Source: Prolixibacteraceae bacterium | GTDB lineage: Bacteria; Bacteroidota; Bacteroidia; Bacteroidales; Prolixibacteraceae | DNA length: 5,303 nucleotides | Reading direction: 5' to 3' | NCBI GenBank assembly: GCA_016931875.1 | Contig: JAFGDX010000558.1 | Coordinates: 1-5,303, forward strand | Part shown: positions 1 through 5,303 of the stretch, piece after piece | Position numbering within the stretch: position 1 is the first letter of the stretch | How the letters are laid out: every line of letters starts with the position of its first letter | The notes under the pieces: model-generated | What the model saw: only the letters and a program-made list of their open reading frames with translations | Told to the model about the DNA's origin: nothing | The model's database searches: none | Made by a program: the position numbers and the translations under genes

Positions 1-699
1 CAGGTAACACACAAATTTCCAGGCTTCTTTAACTTCTGTAATCGGAATGGTGTAGGGCTGAAAGGCCGAATTAAGCGAGGCCAGCAAAAAACAACGTTTT
101 TCAGAGATATACTCTTTTACAATTTTGAAAACCACCCCTTCCTCGCGGGTAACAATGATGTAACCGTCTCCGTTTTTTATGTTGTAAAAATTCTGAACAA
201 ATTCGCCAATAACCACCGAGCCGCCGGGAATGGGCAGCATGGAATCGCCGGAAATGGTAAAAGCACGGTATTTTTTTTCCTTCGACAAAAACGGCAGTTG
301 AAAAACAGGCAGGTTTCCAATGTATTCCGGGTCGGCAAAACTGGTTACGTAACCTGCTTTGGCCCGTTCGTTCACAAATTCAATGTTATCGTTGTTTGCT
401 GAATCAACCGTTGTGGCAATAACCCGCAGGTTGGTGCCGCGCATAAAAACATCAAACCCGTTTTGCAGGTCGGTAAACTGGCTTTCCGAAAGATGGTTTA
501 AATCCACATTTATCAGCGTGTCAATGGCAATTCCAAAATATTTTGAAAAGGCTTGCAAATGTGGCACCGTTGGCTGGCTGATGGTGTTTTCAAGAGCGTT
601 TACAGTGGTGCGTTTTATGTTTAGTGTTGTTGCCACCTCGCTTTGTGTGCGTTTTTTGCGGTTGCGTAACAGTTTGATGTTGCTGCCAAAATAATTCAT
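1..699 (-). CDS. LexA/UmuD-like S24-family transcriptional regulator with N-terminal HTH (3' end cut by window)
   Basis: Predicted cytoplasmic DNA-binding repressor that inactivates itself by cleavage. The 233 residues visible start at an ATG (697-699) and stay open to the left edge; I estimate a few dozen residues are missing. Residues about 5-62 form an XRE-type helix-turn-helix (KLLRNRKKRTQSEVA, then TTVNALEN). Residues about 115-233 resemble a peptidase S24 domain: a candidate Ala115-Gly116 cleavage bond (AKAGY), the nucleophile Ser153 in GDSMLP, and the general-base Lys192 in VVFKI. These are the elements LexA and phage CI-like repressors use for RecA-stimulated autocleavage. No Shine-Dalgarno precedes the ATG, which is common in Bacteroidetes. 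The gene is divergent from the radical SAM gene at 964, and operator-like dyads lie between them, so I infer autoregulation and control of that neighbour. It could instead be a prophage-type repressor, but no phage genes are visible. The family call is firm; the targets are inference. Confidence 0.9.
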   Translation of the reverse strand, partial: MNYFGSNIKLLRNRKKRTQSEVATTLNIKRTTVNALENTISQPTVPHLQAFSKYFGIAIDTLINVDLNHLSESQFTDLQNGFDVFMRGTNLRVIATTVDSANNDNIEFVNERAKAGYVTSFADPEYIGNLPVFQLPFLSKEKKYRAFTISGDSMLPIPGGSVVIGEFVQNFYNIKNGDGYIIVTREEGVVFKIVKEYISEKRCFLLASLNSAFQPYTIPITEVKEAWKFVCYL

Positions 700-715
700 G
701 AGGAATATTTTTTAT

Positions 716-746
716 CAAAATTATAAAAAAAGTTGGGTGAATGAAA
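716..746 (-). promoter_or_regulatory. Candidate promoter of the S24 regulator (Bacteroidetes-type)
   Basis: On the minus strand TTTC (746-743) is followed after exactly 19 nt by TAATTTTG (723-716). This matches the Bacteroidetes consensus TTTG-N19-TAnnTTTG with one mismatch in the -33 box. Transcription would begin near 709-710, leaving a leader of only about 10 nt before the ATG at 699. The operator-like dyads at 759-791 begin 13 bp upstream of the -33 box. Confidence 0.55.
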
Positions 747-758
747 AGAAATGATTAA

Positions 759-791
759 ATTATTATCGTTCATTCTGATAATAATATTATC
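759..791. promoter_or_regulatory. Operator-like cluster of three ATTATC half-sites
   Basis: ATTATTATC (759-767) and GATAATAAT (777-785) form a perfect 9-bp inverted repeat with a 9-bp spacer. The second arm also belongs to a 15-bp odd palindrome at 777-791 (GATAATA, central A, TATTATC). The result is three alternating half-sites within 33 bp, between two divergent genes, one encoding a dimeric-type HTH repressor. That arrangement suggests an operator for the S24 regulator. The sequence is entirely A/T apart from the C/G at each half-site end, so chance dyads are more likely than usual in this AT-rich gap. The binding protein is inferred. Confidence 0.45.
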
Positions 792-793
792 AT

Positions 794-822
794 TTTGTGT
801 TTATTGTTTCGAAGGAGGTTTG
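794..822 (+). promoter_or_regulatory. Weak candidate promoter of the radical SAM gene
   Basis: TTTG at 794-797 is followed after 17 nt by GAGGTTTG at 815-822, one mismatch from TAnnTTTG. The spacing is shorter than the usual 19 or so. The operator-like palindrome ends 2 bp before the -33 box, so a bound repressor could block it. A start near 829 would give a leader of roughly 135 nt containing both hairpins at 898-957. This is the best plus-strand match I found, but it is weak and its -7 box lies inside the palindromic repeat. Confidence 0.25.
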
Positions 823-875
823 ACGTAGAAATCTCTATCAGAAAAGATTTCTCCTCGCATACTCGTTGAAATGAC
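806..875. repeat. Imperfect palindromic intergenic repeat (REP/MITE-like)
   Basis: The outer ends pair as TTTC (807-810) with GAAA (868-871). The inner arms are a perfect 7-bp inverted repeat, GAAATCT (828-834) and AGATTTC (845-851), around a 10-nt loop. The arms between pair only partly. The right arm (GATTTCTCCTCGC ... GAAATGAC) resembles an AGATTTCTC/GAAATGAC palindrome that I recall being scattered between genes in many Bacteroidetes genomes. Only one copy is in the window, so dispersal cannot be shown here. It lies in the probable leader of the radical SAM gene. Confidence 0.5.
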
Positions 876-897
876 AAGGTAAAAGAGAGTATTCCCC

Positions 898-920
898 GGG
901 ACTTCGGGTCCCAATTTTTT
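898..920 (+). terminator. Upstream leader hairpin with T-tract
   Basis: GGGAC (898-902) pairs with GTCCC (908-912) over a 5-nt TTCGG loop, followed two bases later by six T (915-920). This fits a short intrinsic terminator on the plus strand. It ends 43 nt before the radical SAM start and follows no plus-strand gene in the window, so it would act on the leader transcript. The five-pair stem is short, and partial termination is more likely than a complete stop. Confidence 0.45.
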
Positions 921-932
921 GAGGTTCATCAT

Positions 933-957
933 CCCCGGTTCAGGCCGGGGTTTTTTT
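933..957 (+). terminator. GC-rich hairpin with T7 tract directly before the radical SAM start
   Basis: CCCCGG (933-938) pairs perfectly with CCGGGG (945-950) around a 6-nt loop, followed at once by seven T (951-957). This is a canonical intrinsic-terminator shape on the plus strand. The ATG is only 7 nt after the T-tract, with AGG (958-960) as a possible weak ribosome-binding site. Any transcript reaching the gene from upstream must pass it, so it may work as an attenuator or hold the start region in structure. It could also be a remnant of an older gene or a repeat. Confidence 0.55.
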
Positions 958-963
958 AGGAAA

Positions 964-2256
964 ATGGATAACAGTAAAATAGCACATAAACTGGAGATAC
1001 TGGCCGATGCAGCAAAATACGATGTTTCATGCGCATCGAGCGGGAGCAGCCGCAAAAATACAGGCAGCGGAGTTGGAAATGGTGTGGCTGCCGGAATTTG
1101 CCACAGTTTTACCGAAGACGGCCGTTGTATCAGCCTGTTCAAAATTTTAATGACCAACCAGTGTATTTATGATTGCGCGTACTGTATTAACCGCCGCACC
1201 AACGACAGGCCACGGGCAACTTTTACGGTGAAGGAAATTGTAGAGTTAACCATTGGGTTTTACCGGCGGAATTATATTGAAGGTCTGTTTTTAAGTTCGG
1301 GGGTTATAAAAAATGCCGATTACACCATGGAGCGCATGGTACAGGTGGCAAAAAAACTTCGTACAGAAGAACATTACAACGGATACATTCACCTCAAAGC
1401 CATTCCGGGAGCCAGTCAGGAGTTAATTCACAAAGCAGGAATTTGGGCAGACCGCCTCAGTGTGAATATCGAAATTCCGTCAGAATCGCATCTGAAACGA
1501 CTGGCTCCCGAAAAAAATCATCATGAAATTTTATCGCCCATGAGCCAGATAAAAAATGAAATTCTGGCCAGCAGGGAAGAACGCAAAAAATACCGCGGTG
1601 CACAGGCATTTGCTCCGGCCGGACAAAGTACGCAGTTGATTGTTGGCGCTACCCCCGAAACCGACCGGCAAATTATTTTGCTTTCGTCGCATCTGTACAA
1701 AACGCAACAGTTGAAACGGGTGTATTTTTCCGGATATCTTCCTGTAAATCAATACGACAAACGGCTGCCTGCTTTAACCAGGCCACCACTGGTGCGCGAA
1801 AACCGTTTATACCAAAGCGACTGGCTGATGCGGTTTTACCATTTCGGAGCAGAGGAAATTTTACCCGAAGAACAACCTTTTCTGGATTTGGATGTGGATC
1901 CCAAACTGGGGTATGCACTGCGGAACATGCATCTTTTTCCGGTGGATATCAACCGGGCTGATTATGAAATGATTTTGCGCGTTCCCGGCATTGGGATACA
2001 ATCAGCGCAAAAAATAGTGCTGGCACGCCGCCACCGTAAATTAAACATGCTGCATTTAAAAAAAATAGGGGTTGTACTGAAAAGGGCCCAATATTTTATC
2101 ACCTGTAATGAATTGCCTCAGTTTACAAACGACTGGGAACCCGCCAGGTTGAAACAAATTTTGGTAACCCGGATGGTTTCCAAATCGCTAAAAACAACCG
2201 ATACACAGTTGAGTTTATTTAGCCATTACAAACCGGCGCTTCCTCCGCTGCACTGA
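964..2256 (+). CDS. Putative DNA modification/repair radical SAM protein (TIGR03916-like)
   Basis: A 430-residue protein with a radical SAM core. The [4Fe-4S]/SAM-binding motif C-x3-C-x2-C is at Cys67, Cys71 and Cys74 (CIYDCAYC); further cysteines are at 23, 46 and 55. The N-terminus (KLEILADAAKYDVSCASSG) is the part by which I recognise the family. Residues about 328-356 form a helix-hairpin-helix with VPGIGIQSAQ, a non-specific DNA-binding fold, and LKKIGVVLKRAQYFITC (365-381) looks like a second related element. The tail carries QLSLF (415-419), matching the bacterial beta-clamp-binding consensus QL(S/D)LF. The family's chemistry is unknown to me; DNA repair or modification is inferred from the DNA-binding parts and from its known association with uracil-DNA-glycosylase-like/DUF4130 partners, none of which is adjacent here. 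I chose 964 over the in-frame ATG at 919 because the latter would place the terminator-like hairpin inside the coding region and add 15 residues to the family N-terminus. Confidence 0.9.
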   Translation: MDNSKIAHKLEILADAAKYDVSCASSGSSRKNTGSGVGNGVAAGICHSFTEDGRCISLFKILMTNQCIYDCAYCINRRTNDRPRATFTVKEIVELTIGFYRRNYIEGLFLSSGVIKNADYTMERMVQVAKKLRTEEHYNGYIHLKAIPGASQELIHKAGIWADRLSVNIEIPSESHLKRLAPEKNHHEILSPMSQIKNEILASREERKKYRGAQAFAPAGQSTQLIVGATPETDRQIILLSSHLYKTQQLKRVYFSGYLPVNQYDKRLPALTRPPLVRENRLYQSDWLMRFYHFGAEEILPEEQPFLDLDVDPKLGYALRNMHLFPVDINRADYEMILRVPGIGIQSAQKIVLARRHRKLNMLHLKKIGVVLKRAQYFITCNELPQFTNDWEPARLKQILVTRMVSKSLKTTDTQLSLFSHYKPALPPLH

Positions 2257-2308
2257 GGAAATAAACAGCAAATAAAATCAGAAGGGCTTGTAAATGTTCT
2301 GAAAATTA

Positions 2309-4414
2309 CTATTGATGGGGAAGGGAATGATTGGTTTCAGTAAACATGCGGACTGATTTTTTTGAGACGGCCTGCGAAATGATACTGAGTAGTTTGGTTT
2401 TATCCACGGGTTTTTCGATATAGTTGTTACAACCCGCGTCAATGGTTTGGGTTTTATAATCTTCCACGGCATAGGCCGACTGGGCAATAATATAAACATC
2501 GGTATTAAATTCCCTGATTTGTTTTACCGCGTCAATCCCGTTTAATTCGGGCATTTTCGAATCCATCAAAATGATATCGGTATCCGGGTGGCTTTTAATC
2601 AGTTCCACGGCTTCCAGACCATTTTCGGCATGCAGCACCCTGGCTGAAATTCCTTCCAGAATATATTTCAGAAAAAAGAAGGAAGTCATGTCGTCTTCGG
2701 CAATAATAATTTTTAAACCGCCGGGAATGGATGGTTTATTGCCGGTATAATTAACCGGTTCGTTTTGTTTGGTTGCTGATGTTGGAGAATGGCTTGGAAT
2801 GGTTACATAAAAGGTAGAACCTTTGTTGATTTCTGATTCGACGCTGATTTCGCCATTCAGCATTTTTACATATTCCCTGCAAATTGACAAGCCCAGCCCC
2901 GAACCTTCGAAACGGCTTGAAATGGAAGAATCGGCCTGCACAAAGTAGCTGAAAACGGCGTTTTGCTTTTCTTTTTCAATGCCAATGCCCGTGTCGGAAA
3001 CATAAAAACTGGCCTCGTAATTTGAAATTGTGTACCCGATTTTAACCGAGCCCTGGGGGGTAAATTTCAGTGCATTTTTTATCAGGTTGGTTAAAATGGA
3101 GGTTATTTTGTAGGTGTCGGAATAAAACGTTTGTTTGGAATGCAGTTCCTTTTTTTCGATAATCAATTCTATTCCTTTTCGTTTTGCTTCGGGAGTAAAA
3201 AAATGAAAAAGTTCACTGACAATCTTTTCGAGATCGGTTTCGGTGATTTGAATCGACTCGAGTCCCGAATCAATTTTTGATATTTCGATGATGTTGTTAA
3301 TCGTTGTCAGCATTCGCTGGCCACTTTGCTGGATTATTTCAATAAATTGCTTCTGCTCTTCTTTGGAATAGTTGTATGATTTTAGCAGTTCAGTAAATCC
3401 CAGAATCCCATTCATCGGTGTTCTGATTTCGTGGCTCATATTGGCCAGAAAGGCCGATTTCATTTTGTCGCTTTCTTCCGCTTTTGTTTTTTGTTTTTCA
3501 AGTTCGCGGGTTATTTGCTTGTTTAGTTCCAGCTGATGCTGCAGGTCCTCGGTCCGTTTTCTGACCCTTACTTTCAGGGTGTTGTTAAAAGCCAGCAGTA
3601 TCAGAATGACAAGTGCCACAAGAATTCCGGCAATGATAAAATATTTTATAAGATATTGCCAATTGTATCCTTCTGTATTGTATTCACTTATCCATTTGTC
3701 ATAAATTTTCTGGTATTCTCCGTTCGACATAATTACTTCCAGCCCGTTGTTAAGGATATTCGCCAGTTGCGGAGCATCTTTTGAGATTTTGAAGCCCATG
3801 TTCCGTTCCAGAATTTTTTCACTGCCCGAGTGGATATGCGGTTTTTCAAGAATGCCGGCAAAGTACAAACTGGCTATTTTTTGTGAAAAGGCACAGGTTA
3901 CTTCCGGTTTTTCGAGTTCATTGAGCAGGTCTTCGTAATTATCAACAAAAATAAAGCGGGCGTTTGGGTTTATCGAATGGATATAGTGCAACAAAACATC
4001 GTTTTCCCATAAAACAATCAGGGGGTTCTGAATGGTTCGGAGTTCATCTACCGATATGTTGTTCCGAAATTTGTTGTTGAATAAAAAGTAATGTGAGGTT
4101 TGGATTACTGACCGGGTGTAATTAAATTCATTGTCAGGGGTACCCGGGTAATGTGCGCCCGCAATACCGTGGATTTTCCCTTGCGAAAGTGATGTATTGA
4201 TGGTTTTCCAGTCGCCGCCTTCAATTGTAATTTCAATTTTGTAAAGGTCTTTTATAGCCTTTAAAATATCGATGTTGAAACCTACCAGTTCTCCGTTTTC
4301 GTTCAGGTAATTGTATGGCGGGTAGTTGGTGCTTACCATCACCTTGTATTGTGCCGGGGACAAATAAGTGAAAACAATCAGAAATACCAATAAAAAAAGC
4401 GTTCTACGTTTCAT
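2309..4414 (-). CDS. Membrane hybrid histidine kinase with periplasmic SBP_bac_3-type sensor and C-terminal receiver
   Basis: A 701-residue inner-membrane sensor kinase. A signal peptide (1-22, ending SPAQ) precedes a solute-binding protein family 3-like domain (about 23-245, YPPYNYLNENGELVGFNIDIL), as in BvgS/EvgS-type sensors. One transmembrane helix (about 254-277) leads to a charged coiled-coil linker (about 281-318). HisKA has phospho-acceptor His328 (SHEIRTP). The HATPase domain shows an N-box (Asn443, Asn447), a G1 box DTGIG (474-478) and a G2 box GSGLGLS (504-510). A receiver (about 568-685) has acidic residues Glu573, Asp574 and Asp575, phospho-acceptor Asp618 (LMDSKMP), Ser646 and Lys668. 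All catalytic residues are present, so a His-Asp relay is expected. There is no output domain and no response regulator beside it; phosphate may pass to an unlinked protein or the receiver may only modulate activity. The ligand is unknown. It converges on the radical SAM gene with 52 bp between stops and seems unrelated to it. Confidence 0.92.
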   Translation of the reverse strand: MKRRTLFLLVFLIVFTYLSPAQYKVMVSTNYPPYNYLNENGELVGFNIDILKAIKDLYKIEITIEGGDWKTINTSLSQGKIHGIAGAHYPGTPDNEFNYTRSVIQTSHYFLFNNKFRNNISVDELRTIQNPLIVLWENDVLLHYIHSINPNARFIFVDNYEDLLNELEKPEVTCAFSQKIASLYFAGILEKPHIHSGSEKILERNMGFKISKDAPQLANILNNGLEVIMSNGEYQKIYDKWISEYNTEGYNWQYLIKYFIIAGILVALVILILLAFNNTLKVRVRKRTEDLQHQLELNKQITRELEKQKTKAEESDKMKSAFLANMSHEIRTPMNGILGFTELLKSYNYSKEEQKQFIEIIQQSGQRMLTTINNIIEISKIDSGLESIQITETDLEKIVSELFHFFTPEAKRKGIELIIEKKELHSKQTFYSDTYKITSILTNLIKNALKFTPQGSVKIGYTISNYEASFYVSDTGIGIEKEKQNAVFSYFVQADSSISSRFEGSGLGLSICREYVKMLNGEISVESEINKGSTFYVTIPSHSPTSATKQNEPVNYTGNKPSIPGGLKIIIAEDDMTSFFFLKYILEGISARVLHAENGLEAVELIKSHPDTDIILMDSKMPELNGIDAVKQIREFNTDVYIIAQSAYAVEDYKTQTIDAGCNNYIEKPVDKTKLLSIISQAVSKKSVRMFTETNHSLPHQ

Positions 4415-4432
4415 TTCGGGATTTATTTCTTA

Positions 4433-4440
4433 CAAATCTA
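4433..4440 (-). promoter_or_regulatory. Candidate -7 box of the kinase gene
   Basis: TAGATTTG on the minus strand exactly matches the Bacteroidetes -7 consensus TAnnTTTG. It lies 18 nt upstream of the kinase ATG (4412-4414), which would give a leader of roughly 10-15 nt. I see no TTTG-like -33 box at 19-21 nt upstream, so this is a half-match only. The terminator at 4585-4617 separates the kinase from nqrF, which makes a separate promoter here likely. Confidence 0.35.
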
Positions 4441-4584
4441 AAAAAGTTTTAGAATAATTTACGTCGTTGTTCCGCTTTTATCATGATTTCGGGCGGAATG
4501 TAAAATGAATAAAAGTAGTTTTTGTTGTATGCGCTGCCGAATGGTTTATTTTGGTTATTTTGAGCAGCTTAGGTTGATAAATTA

Positions 4585-4617
4585 AAAAGCCGCTTCTCCT
4601 ATGGAAAAGCGGCTTTT
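4585..4617 (-). terminator. Intrinsic terminator after nqrF
   Basis: AAAAGCCGCTT (4585-4595) and AAGCGGCTTTT (4607-4617) are perfect 11-bp complements around an 11-nt loop. Read on the minus strand the stem ends in a run of T, 32 bases after the nqrF stop. The A/T flanks are symmetric, so it could also stop plus-strand transcripts, although no plus-strand gene ends here. It marks nqrF as the last gene of its operon and insulates the kinase. Confidence 0.88.
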
Positions 4618-4648
4618 ATATAATTATAGTTTGTTATCTATCGTGCGT

Positions 4649-5303
4649 TTATGAACCAAAGTCATCAAACATTACATTCTCGTCAGGAACTCCCAGATTG
4701 TAGAGCATTTTCTGAACCGCATCGTTCATCATTGGCGGACCACACAGATAGTAGTCAATTTCTTCCGGTTCTTCGTGTTTGCTCAGATAGTTGTCGTAAA
4801 TCACCTGGTGAATAAATCCCACCGGTCCTTCCCACTTATCTTCGGGCAGTGGTTCTGAAAGCGCGAGGTGAAAATTAAAATTCGGGAAATTCTTTTCAAT
4901 TTCACGGAACTGGTCGTAATAAAAAACTTCTTTCCACGAACGCGCTCCGTACCAGAAAGTAACTTTTTTCTTCTGTTCTTTTACCGTGTGGAAAAGATGA
5001 AACAGGTGCGAACGCATGGGAGCCATTCCGGCGCCACCACCAATAAACATCATTTCGTTATCGTTGTCTTTCAGGAAAAATTCTCCGTACGGGCCCGAAA
5101 TGGTTACTTTATCACCGGGTTTGCGCGAGAAAATGTAGGATGAACAGATCCCTGGGTTTACTTTTTTGAATGCATTATTTGCCCTGTCCCATGGTGGTGT
5201 TGCAATACGGATATTCAGCATTACAATATTTCCTTCGGCAGGGTGGTTGGCCATGGAATAGGCACGGAACGTAGGTTCCGGGTTTTTCATATGCAAATCG
5301 AAC
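4649..5303 (-). CDS. nqrF: Na+-translocating NADH:quinone reductase subunit F, C-terminal half (5' end cut by window)
   Basis: NqrF is the NADH-oxidising subunit of the sodium pump Na+-NQR: NADH reduces its FAD, and electrons go on through a 2Fe-2S centre to the membrane subunits while Na+ is exported. The 217 residues visible are the ferredoxin-reductase-like part. Numbered from the window edge, the FAD motif RAYS is at 13-16, PGICSS at 50-55, the NADH-binding GGGAGMAP at 88-95, and CGPPMMN at 187-193. The protein ends FDDFGS, close to the conserved FDDFGG-type C-terminus of the family. Family members are about 410 residues long, so the N-terminal membrane anchor and 2Fe-2S ferredoxin domain lie beyond the right edge. 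The frame is open to 5303; the TTG at 5294-5296 and ATG at 5288-5290 are internal. As nqrF is normally last in nqrABCDEF, the rest of the operon should lie to the right, and the terminator at 4585-4617 agrees with that. Confidence 0.96.
   Translation of the reverse strand, partial: FDLHMKNPEPTFRAYSMANHPAEGNIVMLNIRIATPPWDRANNAFKKVNPGICSSYIFSRKPGDKVTISGPYGEFFLKDNDNEMMFIGGGAGMAPMRSHLFHLFHTVKEQKKKVTFWYGARSWKEVFYYDQFREIEKNFPNFNFHLALSEPLPEDKWEGPVGFIHQVIYDNYLSKHEEPEEIDYYLCGPPMMNDAVQKMLYNLGVPDENVMFDDFGS

Noticed and set aside
359..694. Open plus-strand frame of 111 codons
   Set aside because: It lies antisense to the S24 regulator, whose frame has recognisable HTH and catalytic motifs; the antisense product shows no motif.
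919..963. Upstream in-frame ATG for the radical SAM gene
   Set aside because: The added 15 residues are encoded by the hairpin and T-tract, and the family-like N-terminus begins at about 964.
801..1157. Minus-strand open frame of 118 codons
   Set aside because: It runs across the hairpins and antisense to the radical SAM N-terminus, including residues I recognise in the family. No motif or promoter supports it.
1531..1918. Two overlapping minus-strand open frames inside the radical SAM gene
   Set aside because: Both are antisense to a well-supported coding region and have no recognisable domain.
2278..2302. 6-bp inverted repeat TCAGAA/TTCTGA between the convergent stops, as a terminator
   Set aside because: The stem is short and AT-rich, the loop is 13 nt and no T-tract follows in either direction.
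3536..3938. Two plus-strand open frames antisense to the kinase
   Set aside because: They overlap the sensor, transmembrane and linker coding region of the kinase; hydrophobic stretches simply mirror its membrane segment.
4505..4585. Plus-strand 26-codon open frame in the kinase-nqrF gap
   Set aside because: No ribosome-binding site or promoter is evident, it runs into the terminator stem, and its length is within chance.
4868..5143. Plus-strand open frame of 91 codons antisense to nqrF
   Set aside because: The opposite strand encodes conserved NqrF motifs and the antisense product has none.
5288..5296. TTG or ATG near the right edge as the true nqrF start
   Set aside because: The frame is open to the edge with Phe-Asp-Leu upstream, and the FAD motif RAYS follows immediately, so these codons are internal to a longer protein.

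Overview
The window looks like chromosomal DNA of a Bacteroidetes-type bacterium, perhaps near the Marinilabiliales/Prolixibacteraceae. The lineage is inferred from AT-rich intergenic DNA, start codons with little or no Shine-Dalgarno sequence, promoter-like boxes close to the Bacteroidetes consensus (TTTG, about 19 nt, TAnnTTTG), an exported sensor ending its signal peptide in Ala-Gln, and an nqrF gene. No 16S or taxonomic search was possible.

Layout. (1) 1-699, minus: a nearly complete HTH-XRE plus S24 (LexA/UmuD-like) repressor, running off the left edge, with an Ala-Gly site and a Ser/Lys dyad expected for self-cleavage. (2) 700-963: a divergent control region holding a strong promoter candidate for the repressor, a cluster of three ATTATC-type half-sites that may be an operator, a weaker plus-strand promoter candidate, an imperfect palindromic repeat, and two hairpins each followed by a T-tract. 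(3) 964-2256, plus: a radical SAM protein of the 'putative DNA modification/repair' family (TIGR03916-like), with a CxxxCxxC cluster, a C-terminal helix-hairpin-helix and a QLSLF tail motif matching the beta-clamp-binding consensus. (4) 2309-4414, minus and convergent: a membrane hybrid histidine kinase with a periplasmic solute-binding-type sensor domain and a C-terminal receiver. (5) 4415-4648: promoter candidate for the kinase and the terminator of the next gene; I see nothing else convincing there. (6) 4649-5303, minus: the C-terminal half of NqrF, the NADH-oxidising subunit of Na+-translocating NADH:quinone reductase, running off the right edge.

How the genes fit together. The most interesting unit is the left 2.2 kb: a probable damage-cleavable repressor divergent from a probable DNA-repair radical SAM enzyme, with an operator-like dyad cluster between them. 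I infer an SOS-like regulated repair module of unknown chemistry. The usual partner of this radical SAM family (DUF4130/uracil-DNA-glycosylase-like) is not next to it. The kinase and nqrF look functionally separate from this module and from each other. No tRNA, rRNA, CRISPR, insertion sequence or phage structural gene was seen.
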